NCBI GenBank assembly: GCA_036426205.1
Contig: CM071568.1
Coordinates: 42,398,723 to 42,462,722 of the forward strand
Direction: 5' to 3'
DNA length: 64,000 nucleotides
Origin: Ascaphus truei
Taxonomy: Eukaryota > Chordata > Amphibia > Anura > Ascaphidae
Shown: positions 46,598 through 57,899 of the stretch, in pieces
How the letters are laid out: every line of letters starts with the position of its first letter
Numbering within the stretch: position 1 is the stretch's first letter
Notes under the pieces: model-generated
What the model was told of the DNA's origin: nothing
The model's database searches: none
What the model saw: the letters and a program-made list of their open reading frames with translations, nothing else
Translations under genes and position numbers: made by a program

Positions 46598-46700
46598 GCA
46601 AAAGAATCAACTTTCGGTTCTAGCAAGAACCCTTCTCAAGACTCTTTCTTGCTAGAACAGAAATGTTGATTCTTTTGTATTAAACCTTGTTGCATCTTTA
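46598..46700. repeat. hairpin repeat with hammerhead-like core (family H)
   Basis: Arms ATGCAAAAGAATCAACTTTC and GAAATGTTGATTCTTTTGTA-type complement. On the minus strand the centre reads UUGAGAA (46639-46633), stem GGUUCU/AGAACC of six pairs (46631-46616) with a four-base loop, then GAAAG (46615-46612). U3/A8 variant. Bounded on the left by the GATA array. Confidence 0.55.
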
Positions 46701-46794
46701 TAAAGAACTGCGAGTGCTTAATCTCTACTCTGTGAATGACCTGTTTTTCAGAGCACCCAGGCAAGTTACTCTTGTTAGTTTGCTTGATATATAC

Positions 46795-46919
46795 ATGTAT
46801 ATACATACACACACATAATATATATTATATGTGTGTGTGTGTGTGTGTATGTGTGTGTGTGTGTGTGTGTGTATGTACATGTCTGTGTATTAGTACAGTT
46901 ATATGTATGTGGTGTAGTG

Positions 46920-46967
<48 letters not shown>

Positions 46968-47050
46968 CACACACATAATATATATATATATATATATACA
47001 CACACATACATGTACTGTATATACACAGACACGTACATACATACACACAC
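46795..47050. repeat. compound (TA)n, (GT)n, (CA)n microsatellite
   Basis: (GT)n at 46,831-46,872, (TA)n at 46,922-46,963, further (TA) and (CA) runs to 47,050. Confidence 0.96.
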
Positions 47051-47106
47051 ACATATATTAAGTACAGTCCATGTTCACCAAACCCACACCAAATCAGAAT
47101 ACAACC

Positions 47107-47320
47107 GAAGAAAGTAGTCCACAGGACTCCAGAGATGAAAAAGTGGAAACATGTAATCAATATGTCAAGGTAAGTACAAAAATAAACAGCGATGTTTCAG
47201 ACCACACAGCTTGAAGAAATGCCCTGTGTGCTATAAAACATCGCTGTTCATTTTTGTACTTACCTTGACGTATTGATTACATCTCTCTACCTTTTCATCT
47301 CTGGAGTGCTACCTTCTTTG
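47107..47320. repeat. hairpin repeat, Penelope terminal-repeat type (family I)
   Basis: AGAAAGTAGTCC...GACTCCAGAGATGAAAAAGT on the left pairs with CTTTTCATCTCTGGAGTGCT on the right, and GTCAAGGTAAGTACAAAAAT pairs with ATTTTTGTACTTACCTTGAC. The centre has UUGAAGA (47211-47217) and AUAAAACAUC. Core more decayed than others. Confidence 0.5.
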
Positions 47321-47329
47321 CATATATAG

Positions 47330-48639
47330 AAAGCACACCACAGGTAAATATAAAAAATATTGTATTGTGTTAGAATGGTGCTATCTGTACCTTACATATA
47401 AGTAAGAGAATGCGAACATGGAGCAAAGAGCAGGAACTACACGGTCTAATTGTCCATAAATATAATATAGTCAAGATTTTATACACGTCTCCGGACAGAC
47501 CAACCTCCGCTGGTCCACGCTATCTCATTGTGGCAACATTAACAAAATACATAAGGGATGGGAAATGTGTGTTCATGCCCCCCTGATATCATGCCCCCAC
47601 CTCTCTGTATGTTCTAGAGTCAAAGAAAAATGGGAGTCAGATCGATCTGTATAAGCTGACAGTAAAGTAATAATTATAAATAAAATGTTTCATGTGCCAC
47701 ATGTTCTTACTGATTCTTCTTGTGAATTATGGTGAAGGTACTCAACCTGGTACCTGATAAATCTGCAGATCTAAACTATGGAAGGACCTTACTGAGGCAA
47801 AGATGTTGCGAAATGTATATAACAACCACATGAACTGTAGGTTCTTTAACATCTTCGTCAATTAAAACGTTACCAGTCAACAAATATCCTCAAATTACCT
47901 TTATCAACTGAAGACGATTGGACTTCTTGTAACTTACAATTCTTGGCAGATCCTTTCAAATGTTTGCAACTGTGTAAGTGTAGACTTTGCTACACTTATT
48001 TTTTGATGTTATCCAAACATTAGTTTGAAACAGTATAATGAAAAATGATGTTGCCAACTAATCACATTAATGAAAGCACACAGCAAAATGCTTTGGATGT
48101 TCACAAATATCCAGTGGATAATGCTGATGTTAAAACCAAGCGATATTTCTGAAACTTCTACGCCTTGCTTGCTCTGCACTCATACAATTCCATAGGCAAA
48201 TTATAGTGAAGAGAAGACCCTTGTCTAACAAAAAATGTAATGTAGCACATGCTGTGATTCAAAATCTGTCCAAACATCCGACACATGACTTGAAATGGCG
48301 TTGGAAGTGCTAACTTATGCTTATGTCATCTGTCAAGGAACTACACAGTCATTGTGGTGTCAACCCTGTGTGAAAGAAGGATATTAATTAACGGTATTGA
48401 TCTATATGCTCATGGTAATTATTACATGAATAAGGTAATCCAGTATACTGCATCACCTTTCCCACCTGGGAGTATCAACGTGTGAGTCTTTAGCGAATAT
48501 GATTCTATGGAGGTACAAACAGAGGTTTTCGGGGTATATTCACCAATTTATACAGACAGTCACTGTGCTATTTGAAACTGAGATAAAAATGTTAACACAA
48601 TGTTAAGCAGAAGAGAAAATAACTCAGCCAGTAAAGAGG
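47330..48639. other. AT-rich, nothing firmly recognised
   Basis: CTTACTGAGGCAAAGATGTT followed by GCGAAATG (about 47,788) is faintly like the hammerhead-like motifs but too weak to call. Confidence 0.4.
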
Positions 48640-49968
48640 GGAACAACAACTTTTTTAATGTATACAAGTGAAAGGAAAAAAACAAAAGGAGGAATATTAA
48701 GACAGGATGCAATATTTGTATTGAAGGAGTACAGAGTACAGCAGATCACCTTAATAGTTATTTTTGCTCAGCCTTCACAGCTGAAGGTGAAGGAGAAGGA
48801 CCACTGGTGAGTAACAGAACTATAAATGGAAAGGAATTGGACACAGAGGGAAAAAATCCTACTGGAACTTTCAAAACGGAAAGTACTGTAGACAAGCCAA
48901 TGGTGCCAGATGGGATACATCCAAAAAATGCTGAAAGATCATTATGGGTGTGCTGGCAACACCATTAACAGATCTATTTAACCAGTTACTATCAACAGGT
49001 GTAGTTCCAGATGACTGGAGAAGCGTGGTCCAAGTGAACATAGGGGAGAGGCTGGTAATTACAGGCCTGTGAGCCTGACGTCAGTAGTCAGAAAATTAAT
49101 GGAAACATTGCAGAAATATAGAATTGTTGAGCATCTAAAATCCAACAACCTACAACCTCACAGGCAACATAAACAAAAGGAATAATGATTTAGGTAGATT
49201 GGAGCAATAGTCAAGTGTGCGGCAACTACAATTTAATAGCAAAAAGTGGAAAATAATGCACTTGGGACACAAAAATTCAAAGGTAGAATATAGGATTAAT
49301 GACACTATAATGTCTTATTTTATACTGAGAAAAGAAGGCAAGCCGTGTAACTAAGCAATGGGGAAAGTCAACAGGATGTCAGGTTGTAAAGGGAGATGTA
49401 TTATGAGCAGAAGGTGAGGCGTGGTGATGCCACTTTATAGATCATCGATGGGACCTACCTACTGGGTTCAATTTTGGAGACCATATCTCAGGATAAACAT
49501 AAATGAATTGGAGATTGTGCAAAAAAGGGCTACTAATTTGGTGTATGATCTACTGCATAAAACCTACTAGGAAAGACTGCAGGATCTTAATATGTACAGC
49601 ATAAAGGATAGAAGGAAAACAGGGGATAGAAACTTTGAAATATATGAAGGCAATCAACAAAGTACAGAATTTAAGCATATTCCAAAGGAAAAGGAGATCA
49701 TTCCCTGGAGCTGGAGGGTGCCAGGCTAAGGCGAAATGTGAGGAAGCACTTCTTTACGGAAAGGGTCGTACATTCATGGAATAGCTTACAAACAGCTGTG
49801 GTATGGGGCTTATACAGTGAGGGGATTCAAACATGCTTGGACAGTTACGACAATATGAAAGAAAGCCTAGGATCAAACAGGATCTGAAGTTTTACAGCTG
49901 ATCGGAAAATTGGCAGACCCGGTGGATCAAGTGGTTCTTATGTGCCATCAAATTCTATGTTTCTATGT
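48640..49968 (+). mobile_element. CR1 LINE, old copy with 3' end
   Basis: Fragments of the reverse transcriptase are legible: PDGIHPK (about 48,908), GNYRPVSLTSVVRKLMET (about 49,049), then RLEQ and FNSKKWKIMHLGHKNSKV-type (about 49,200-49,280) and a C-terminal RGDRNFEIYEGNQQSTEF-like stretch. A deletion removes motifs A-C. The 3' end TGGTTCTTATGTGCCATCAA then TTCTATGTTTCTATG is the usual CR1 terminus in amphibians. Confidence 0.82.
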
Positions 49969-49974
49969 AACACC

Positions 49975-50838
49975 ATTTGGGAACATTGTAATTAAAGCAC
50001 AATGCTTAGCTATAATACTTGACATCTCCCTCTTCTTTCACATTCATGCCATGGCTACATTTTGACATTCCTTTCTCCGCAACATTTTTAGGATCTGCCT
50101 TTCCTTGGTTACTCCATCTAAAAATTATATTCTACTACTTAAGGGTCTCCTTATATGACAATTTATTTACAAACTATCCAAAATGCCACAGCAAGGATCA
50201 TTTCACTTTCTCCTAGAACAGCCTCTTTTTATGACCTGCATATATGCTTCTTGTGGTTTTCCTTACCACCTTCAAGACCTTGCACACTTTTGGTCACCCC
50301 TGTATCGTAGCTTTCATTTCTTGCCATACCTCTGCTAGCCTGATGCATTTTAGACAAGACTGTCTCCTTTCCACTCTTTTTGTTTTTTATTTTTCTACCA
50401 CTTGTAACATTTTTCACTCACTGCATCCACTCCCTTAGAGTAGGCCATGCCCTTCTTTCCCCACCTCCATATGTGATCTAAAAGCGCACCTTCTGAATTA
50501 GGCATTTTAATAGCCTAAACTCATAACTACGTCTCTCCACACCAACAGTTGAACTTACCAACCAACATGGTCAAGTACTGTCATTCATTGCACTTACACC
50601 TTCATACACATCTCTGTAAGTCTCCCAACATATCCTTGGAATGTAAGCTCTCTGGGGCACAAATTCAATTTTCTAATATATGCTTTTTTTGAAGCACTAT
50701 GTACATGGTCAGCACTACATGTATACATGCATACAAAAGCCAACTTTTGTGCAGTAAAATGCTTTCTACCCTTGTGTGTGTATTGCTGGGCCTTCATACT
50801 GATAAACTGGCACATAATATCCGTACAAACTGGGTACC
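49975..50838. other. LINE-like debris possible, nothing firm
   Basis: 50,000-50,690 on the plus strand resembles an L2-like C-terminal region in places (CTACTACTTAAGGGTCTCCT; TTCTTGTGGTTTTCCTTACC), but no frame is continuous. Confidence 0.3.
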
Positions 50839-50846
50839 CTCTAAAG

Positions 50847-51019
50847 TAGTGGTTCCCACCTCCAATCTTCAAGGACCCCTAACAGTCCAGGTTTGAAGAA
50901 TATCCTCACATTAGCACAGGTGACTCAATCATTTTGACCAAACCCCCTATGCTAAAGCAGGTATATCCTTAAAATGTGGACTTGTAGGGGTCCTTGAAGA
51001 TTGGGTTTGGGAACCACTG
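50847..51019. mobile_element. hAT-type MITE, 173 bp
   Basis: Ends TAGTGGTTCCC and complement GGGAACCACTG; flanks ctctaaag (50839-50846) and ctctatag (51020-51027) match at seven of eight. Interior CAATCTTCAAGGACCCCTA pairs with its complement near the right end. Confidence 0.88.
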
Positions 51020-51027
51020 CTCTATAG

Positions 51028-53735
51028 AGATTTGTTGTCTAAGCTTCCTATTCAATTTGGATGTGAGGCCATCCACGCTTGAGTTCATCTTAATTCAAAT
51101 GAATAGGACTAAAATCTTCTCCAGCATGGGGAAGATGACATCACATCATAATGAATAGGGGTTTAAGTCTTCAGGCGTGAAGACATGCTATTTAGCAGAT
51201 GTACAAAAAGGCAAAAATATCCAACAGTGTCTCTTCCTGTCTCACACTTCCCTGGGTCTATCATTTTCACTCCAAATCATATAGTATTAAAACTGAAGAT
51301 ATCAAGGTTCATATTGTGGACAAGCAAATAAAGACACCAATGGCTAGATTTACTATTATCTACTAGCCTATTCACTGTTCACTGGAATGACAATTGCATG
51401 CACAAAAGTGCTTGTGTTTTTAAATTAATCTAGCTGCTCATGTCGATGCCATTAATTGACTATAACCTTGTGTATTGTACTGTAACTTGAGCCAACTCCA
51501 TAAATAGGATCTTTGTACAATTACACCTATCACTGTAACGTGTTTTCTAAACTGGGATTTGCATGGGTTACTTTAAGGAACAATATGCATTTCTCGTTTC
51601 AACGTTAAAATATCTTTGTGGATAACTACAAAGTTTAATCATTCCGACACAGCACTTACTAACAAAACACTTGCACCAGAAATCTGTTAATTGTTGTCAA
51701 CAGGTTATTAGAGAAATTTGTCATTCTCTATTTTCTTACTGGGCCTCATATTTCTGGAATGAATTTCCTTATTCCCTCACAGTCCTCGACCAAAGAAATT
51801 GTAGACCATTGTAATTTTATAGACCATGTAATCTCTGTGAATTATCTTTACAATGTGCAACAGCATATTCTTGAAAATAAGATATTAATTCCAATGTATC
51901 TTTCCTGTTAAATATGACTCAATCAATGAATATTAATTTACATTTATTTTGCTTTTAGAGAGATTCTATTGTGTTTGTTGAGCTTCCTCAGATGTGTTAA
52001 ATGCTACTTATGAGACAGTTATTGGTAAGAACATCTAGCTGCATACACATCTAGTTATATTAGCTAATGTATGGAATGTACTGATGCAGTGATAAATATA
52101 CTGGGAAAACATTTACAGTGGTTATTCAGGAGTGCAACATGACATCACACAATAACACAAGAATTACATTATTCTGCGATCTCTTTCGTCTTTGTTATCA
52201 ATTTGCTTCTTGTTGAAGAGGACTGCAAAACATTGCACTAAACTGTTGGCTAGCGTTGCTAGGCCCTTCAGCAGCAAACCAAGAAATGAGTCTGTTGATC
52301 AGTTATAGTGATCAACACATTTTCTCCAACGTTATTTTTTACTGGTACGATATCAAATGTGTTGTGGTTATTTTTCACTTTTAACCTATATATTATTTTG
52401 TTATAGAGAGTAATCCCAACATTCATAGGACTGTGTTGGATATTTTGCACAGGAAAAATACCAGCCACTAAACTATTTTTGACACTTGATATGAATATAT
52501 TAAACGCGCAGGGATCCCCTTCACTGGCAGAGATCAGCAGCAGGGATTCATTTGTTAGGGTGAAATAGAATTTAAAGTTCAGGGCGCACTTGGATCATAG
52601 TTGGTAAAGTAGGACTGCAATTCAAAACTTTCCACCATTGTCTTTTATGTATGTTACACAGATCATTATGGATTAAAACACTTTTGGTGTTCAGCAATAC
52701 AATGGTATTTGAGGTATTGTAGTATTTACTAAAGATTCCTGTAAGTACAGGAAAAATCTATTATTTAGCCCTACCTAACATTGGAAATACAGTCACAACA
52801 TATTGTCAGGAAGGACCAAATCAATTACTTTTTTTTAGAATGGTGGAGTGTAAATGCAGTTAATTGTATACTCAGCAGGTACGTGAGAAAAAGGTAAATC
52901 TCTGTTTATAGTAACAAAGCACTGAACACATGAACATGAACCAGCATGCTGTCACTGGACCAGCATTATGTGCATATAACAATGCCGATAATGTATTTAC
53001 ACTCCAGAGTACTCTTTTGTGGAATAAACTGTGGTTTATTCTGCTGCCTTACATACAGTAGCATATAATGCCTGAAACATTCCCTTACCATTCCCAATCA
53101 CCCACGCCTGCTTAGACAGCCATATTTGCTTGTATAAGTATTTTCTTTAGAGTGCTCTAAGTACTGTGTTTTGCTTTTTCTATTTGGAGATGTGAGGACC
53201 ACACCATCTCCTGGTAAGCACCCTTTACTTCTACCTTATTCACATAAATCATCAGTCCCTCTTACTGTAGGACTAACATGAACCAATGTTTAAGTGGTTA
53301 AGGGGGTAATTCAATATACTCTCCAGCGGCCAATCCCATCGTCATTGGCCAAAAAAACCCACTGAAGTCAATCAGAGTTTTCAGCAAATATCAGTGTGAA
53401 CGGCTGCATGGGAGTATATTGAATGAGGGCCTAAATCTGGATGATTGACATAATGTAAGTGCTTTTAAATAAGTTTGTTTGTAAACATGGTGAGGTGAGA
53501 CATGGAAGGGGTTTGATCTCCTCCCTTGTGTGTGCTGTCACTAGGGCTTAAATAATAAAGTGACTTTAATGGGACTTTGTGCATTTTTGTTGAATCATCA
53601 CTAATGCACTTTATTGAAAAATCCCCAGACTTTGCACAGTTAATGCCCACCCCTCTCTTTTACCCTTATCCTTTTAGCCCTCCTACAGGGTCAGCGTGGG
53701 TTATAAGTTAAGTAACACTTGATTCACCTTTTAAA
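51028..53735. other. AT-rich intronic sequence, nothing recognised
   Basis: No transposon ends, tandem arrays or convincing frames found. Confidence 0.55.
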
Positions 53736-53815
53736 AAGTAACTTTGTAGATGAGGTTGTAAAAAGACATATGTTCTCCGAGTTCAACCTACATGTATGTT
53801 AAATTTAGATAGTTA
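53736..53815 (-). mobile_element. CR1 3'-end fragment abutting the larger copy
   Basis: TAGATGAGGTTGTAAAAAGA and AGTTCAACCTACATGTATGT repeat the 3' end of the following CR1 (TAGATGAGGTTGAAAAAAGA, AGTTCAACCTATGCT). The two are separated by AGTTACATAGTTACATAGTT, the element's own terminal microsatellite. Confidence 0.7.
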
Positions 53816-54043
53816 CATAGTTACATAGTTACATAGTAGATGAGGTTGAAAAAAGACATAGGTCCATCAAGTTCAACCTATGCTAAATTTAGACAACAGA
53901 TACTTTATCCTATATCTATACTTACTTATTGATCCAGAGGAAGGCAAACAAAAAACCCCATTAAGGGGAAAAATGAATTCCTTCCTGACTCCAAGAATTG
54001 GCAATCGGATTAATCCCTGGATCAACATCCTTCCCATGTATAC

Positions 54044-54397
54044 TTATTTGGTATATCCCTGTATACCTTTCCCATCTAAAAAGATGTCCAACCTTTTTTT
54101 GAACAAATCTATTGTATCTGCCATCACAGTCTCCATGGGTAATGAATTCCACATTTTAACTGCCCTTACTGTAAAGAACCTTTTCCTTTGTTGCTGGTGA
54201 AATTTCCTTTCCTCCAACCTTAAGGGATGGCTCTGAGTCCTTAGTACTGCCCGTGGGATGAATAGTTCTTTTGAAAGCTCCTTGTATTGTCCCTGAATAT
54301 ATTTGTATAGAGTTATCATATCCCCTCTCAGACGCCTCTTTTCTAATGTAAATAAATTTAATTTAGCTAGCCTCTCCTCATAAGTTAGATTGTCCAT
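54044..54397 (-). pseudogene. CR1 reverse transcriptase C-terminal tail
   Basis: Continues the protein after a frameshift: LTYEERLAKLNLFTLEKRRL, RGDMITLYKYIQG, and KMWNSLPMETVMADTIDLFK, the standard CR1 C-terminus. Stop, then a short 3'UTR to 53,816. Confidence 0.88.
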
Positions 54398-54403
54398 CCC
54401 CTA

Positions 54404-55381
54404 TTAATTTGGTGGCTCTTCTCTGCACTCTCTCTCTAGTTCCATAATGTCTTTTCTTAGGATTGGTGCCCAAAATTGTACTCCATATTCAAGGTGTGGT
54501 CTTACTAGTGCTTTGTAAAGGGGCATAATTATGTTTACTTCCCTTCCATCCATTGCCCGTTTGATGCAAGATAAGATCTTGTTTGCCTTTGCAGCTACTG
54601 CATGACATTGGGAACTATTGCTAAGCCTGCAGTCTACAAGCACTCCTAAATCCTTCTCCATCAAGGATTCCCCCAAATTATCTCCCTTTAATTTGTAAGT
54701 CACCTTTTTATTCTTGCATCCCAAATGCATAAACTTACATTTATCTGTATTAAACCTCATTTGCCATTTACCTTCCCACGTTTCCAGTCTCTCCAAGTCC
54801 TTCTGAAGAGAAACTACACCCTGCTCTGCTTCTATTACCTTACACAATTTAGTATCATCAGCAAAGATGGAGACTTTGCTCTCGCTCCCAACCTCAAGGT
54901 CATTAATAAACAAGTTAAAAAGCAGGGGTCCTAGTACCGATCCCTGAGGTACTCCACTCGCGACTTTAGCCCAACTTGAAAAAGTTCCATTTATGACAAC
55001 CCTCTGTTGTCTGTCCTTTAACCAGTTTTCAATCCAGGTGCATATATTATTACTGAGTCCAATTTTCTTTATTTTGTACACCAACCTCTTGTGTGAAACT
55101 GTATCAAAAGCCTTTGCAAAATCTAAGTAGACCACATCAACTGCATTGCCCTGGTCTAAATTCCTACTTACCTCCTCAAAGAAACAAATAAGGTTAGTTT
55201 GGCAAGATCTATCCTTCATAAATCCATGCTGACTATTACTAATGATTTTGTTTTCCATTAGGTATTCCTGAATATTATCCCGTATTAAACCTTCAAGTAG
55301 TTTCCCTACTATTGAAGTCAGGCTTACAGGTCTGTAATTTCCCGGTTTTGATCTAGCTCCCTTTTTAAATATAGGCACCAC
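54404..55381 (-). CDS. CR1 reverse transcriptase (open part)
   Basis: 325-codon frame with VPIFKKGARSKPGNYRPVSL, motif A VVYLDFAKAFDTVSH, motif B GVPQGSVLGPLLF and motif C SIFADDTKLCKV, all catalytic Asp present. Upstream (55,382-55,945) the frame continues with stops at about 55,528 and 55,552, so the protein is not made as one piece. It shifts frame near 54,404. Confidence 0.92.
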   Translation of the reverse strand: MVPIFKKGARSKPGNYRPVSLTSIVGKLLEGLIRDNIQEYLMENKIISNSQHGFMKDRSCQTNLICFFEEVSRNLDQGNAVDVVYLDFAKAFDTVSHKRLVYKIKKIGLSNNICTWIENWLKDRQQRVVINGTFSSWAKVASGVPQGSVLGPLLFNLFINDLEVGSESKVSIFADDTKLCKVIEAEQGVVSLQKDLERLETWEGKWQMRFNTDKCKFMHLGCKNKKVTYKLKGDNLGESLMEKDLGVLVDCRLSNSSQCHAVAAKANKILSCIKRAMDGREVNIIMPLYKALVRPHLEYGVQFWAPILRKDIMELERECREEPPN

Positions 55382-55945
55382 ATCTGCTTTACGCCAAACT
55401 TGTGGTACTGAGCCTGTGGAAATGGAGTCCTTGAATATTAAATATAATGGTTTGGCTATTACTGAGCTTAACTCCTTGAGAACTCTTGGATGTATGCCAT
55501 CGGGGCCAGGTGCCTTATTTACTTTAATTTATTCAAGTCGCTTATGAACTTCTTACTCAGTTAACCAATTGTTCATTAATATGGAGGTTGTGGCTTCCTC
55601 CTGCGGCACTACTATTGAACTTGATTCTTCCCTGGTAAACACAGAGGCAAAGAATTTGTTTAATACCTCATCTTTTTCCTTATCTCCAATAATCTGCCTA
55701 CCCATCTCACACTGAAAGGGTCCTATATTTTCTTTTCTGATTTTTTTGTTATTAAGGTACTTAAAGAACTTTTTAGGGTTGACCTTACTTTCTATTGCAA
55801 TCCTTTTTTAATTATCCATTTTTGCTAATTTGATTGCCCTTTTGCAATTTTTGTTACATTCCTTATAATTCTGATATGATGTCTCCGTCCCTTCTGACTT
55901 AAAGAATCTAAACGCCTTCCTCTTCTTGTCCATTTCCTCACCTAC

Positions 55946-57265
55946 CTATTTATTTAGCCACATTGGTTTTGACTTATTTCTTTTATACTTATTACCTAAG
56001 GGTATACACTGATAAGTGTGCTTTTCTAACAATGTTTTAAAGACTGCCCATTTATCTTCTACATTTTTCCCTGCAAAAACATCATCCCATTGTATTACTA
56101 CTAGATTAGACCTCAGTTGATTAACATCTGCCTTTCTAAAGTTTAAGGTCTTTGTTGAACCCAAGAAATCTATTTTGTGATAATTTATTTCAAATGAGAC
56201 CATGTTATGATCACTTTTACCCAAATGTTCCAGGACTTGAATATTTGATATTACTTCTACATTGTTTGATATGACCAAATCCAGTATTGCCCCTCTCCTG
56301 GTTGGTTCCTCAATAATTTGGGTCATATAATTGTCTTTAAGCACCCCCAAAAACCTGTTTCCTTTTGTTGTAACGCTAATCTCATTGCCCCAGTCTATGT
56401 CTGGATAATTAAAATCCCCCATTATGCAAACATGACCCAGTTTTGATGCCTTTTCCATTTGCAAAAGTATTTTAGCTACCTCAATCTCACAGATATTTGG
56501 TAGTTTATAGCATATTCCCACAAACATTTTCTTAATACTTTTACCTCCACTGCTAATTTCTATCCACAAAGTCTCTACATTTTCATCATTCCTTTCATAA
56601 ACATCATCCCTTATAATAGGTTTTAGATCCGGTTTAACATATAAACATACTCCACCTCCCCTTCTATTTGTTCGATCCTTCCGAAATAGGGAATAACCCT
56701 CTAAACTAACTGTCCAGTCATGAGTTTCATCCCACCATGTTCCAGTAATGCCTATGATATCATACTGCTCCCTTGTAGCTATTAATTCAAGCTCCCCCAT
56801 TTTATCTGTCAGGCTTCTTTCATTAGCAAGCATGCATTTAAGTTTTTTTTCAGCCTGTACTATTATCTCATCTGCTCCTTCCTTTCTGCGCCCACTTGGT
56901 TTAGTCTTTAGAAGTTTTCTAGTATTATCTGTATTTACTATGGGTGTCTCACTGCTTGTCAAACTCGCACTTGCCCCCATTCTACCTCCATACCACCTTG
57001 TATCCTCCTCTATTCCATTTAGTTCATTATCTGTTTCATTCCCCTCCCCCCTCCATCCTAGTTTAAAATCTCCTCCATCCTTTTTAGCATTCTCCCCTAG
57101 CACAGAAGATCCCTCTCCATTGTGGTGCAACCCGTCCCTAGAATATAGATGGCACCACTCAGAAAAGGAGTCCCATTGCTCTAAAAACCCAAATCCCTCC
57201 TTCCTGCACCACTTTCCATTAAACTCCCTCATCTCTGACTGTCTCCCTGCGGCAGCGCATGGCAC
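55946..57265 (-). CDS. CR1 esterase C-terminus fused in frame to APE endonuclease
   Basis: 439-codon open frame. DGLHHN at residues 44-49 is SGNH block V with catalytic Asp and His. After a charged linker, KLKCMLANERSLTDKM (about 147) opens the APE-type endonuclease: DIIGITGTWWDE, GGGVCLYVK, GICYKLP, IMGDFNYPDIDW (catalytic GDFN), and GKSDHNMVSF (catalytic SDH). The motif II residue is G where most members have E (ITETW to ITGTW), which would remove the metal ligand. The esterase and endonuclease are in one frame with no stop between. Mobile-element gene, probably inactive. Confidence 0.85.
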   Translation of the reverse strand: MPCAAAGRQSEMREFNGKWCRKEGFGFLEQWDSFSEWCHLYSRDGLHHNGEGSSVLGENAKKDGGDFKLGWRGEGNETDNELNGIEEDTRWYGGRMGASASLTSSETPIVNTDNTRKLLKTKPSGRRKEGADEIIVQAEKKLKCMLANERSLTDKMGELELIATREQYDIIGITGTWWDETHDWTVSLEGYSLFRKDRTNRRGGGVCLYVKPDLKPIIRDDVYERNDENVETLWIEISSGGKSIKKMFVGICYKLPNICEIEVAKILLQMEKASKLGHVCIMGDFNYPDIDWGNEISVTTKGNRFLGVLKDNYMTQIIEEPTRRGAILDLVISNNVEVISNIQVLEHLGKSDHNMVSFEINYHKIDFLGSTKTLNFRKADVNQLRSNLVVIQWDDVFAGKNVEDKWAVFKTLLEKHTYQCIPLGNKYKRNKSKPMWLNK

Positions 57266-57285
57266 TGGTAGTATTTCAGAAAATA

Positions 57286-57899
57286 CTACCTTGGAGGTCC
57301 TTGCCTTAAGCTTTTGGCCCTGTAATCATTTTTTAGGACCCTCCATCTTTCTCTAACTTTGTCATTGGTGCCAACGTGTACCAAGACCGCCGGGTCAATC
57401 CCAGCCCCCCCCCCAATAACCTGTCTACCCGATCCGCAATGTGCCGAACCCGAGCACCCGGGAGACAACAAACTGTTCGGTTCATGTGGTCACGGCAACA
57501 GATTGCCCTCTCTACCTTCCTAATAATGGAGTCCCCTACCACCACAATCTTTCTTTGTATCTGAGCATCCTGAGTCCCCACTGTGCTGGAGGAACTATTC
57601 CCCTGGCTGCTAGAGGAATTAGTCTCCCCCAGCCTTGCCATTTCTGCCCCGACATTCCCAATATCTTCACTCAACACGGCAAATCTATTGGGATGTGTCA
57701 GCTCAGAAACGACCTGCCTCTCCCTATTGCCCCTGCTTCCCCTTCTAACTGTCACCCAGCTACCTACCTGCTCCTCACTAGCGGCAACCAAGCTACCTAC
57801 CTGCTCCTCACTAACAGCGCCACCATCTGCACCACTAGTCGAAGCAAGGGCCTGCTCAATGAGCTCTAATTCCCTTTCAAGATTGCCAATGTCCCTCAA
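57286..57899 (-). pseudogene. CR1 N-terminal SGNH-esterase region, frameshifted
   Basis: Starts MRDIGNLERELELIEQALAS (possible coiled coil), Ser-rich linker, then IVVVGDSIIRKVER (block I, nucleophile Ser in GDS) and CLPGARVRHIADRV. The frame is lost at the ten-base C run 57,405-57,414; in the neighbouring frame VLVHVGTNDKVRERW (block III, GTND) follows. One base gained or lost in the run explains this. The esterase in CR1 ORF1 is thought to help with lipid or membrane association. Confidence 0.85.

Larger units (their letters stand above)
53816..57899 (-). mobile_element. CR1 LINE, nearly full length (about 4.1 kb), recently active
   Basis: Runs right to left: SGNH-esterase domain, APE endonuclease, reverse transcriptase, C-terminal tail, 3' microsatellite. 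Only a handful of stops and frameshifts, so it is far younger than the other LINEs here. Coding parts are listed separately. A segment before 57,900 (start of ORF1) may be missing. Confidence 0.93.

Noticed and set aside
47788..47815. Another hammerhead-like motif (CUGAGGC...GCGAAAUG)
   Set aside because: The core differs at several invariant positions and no stem I could be paired.
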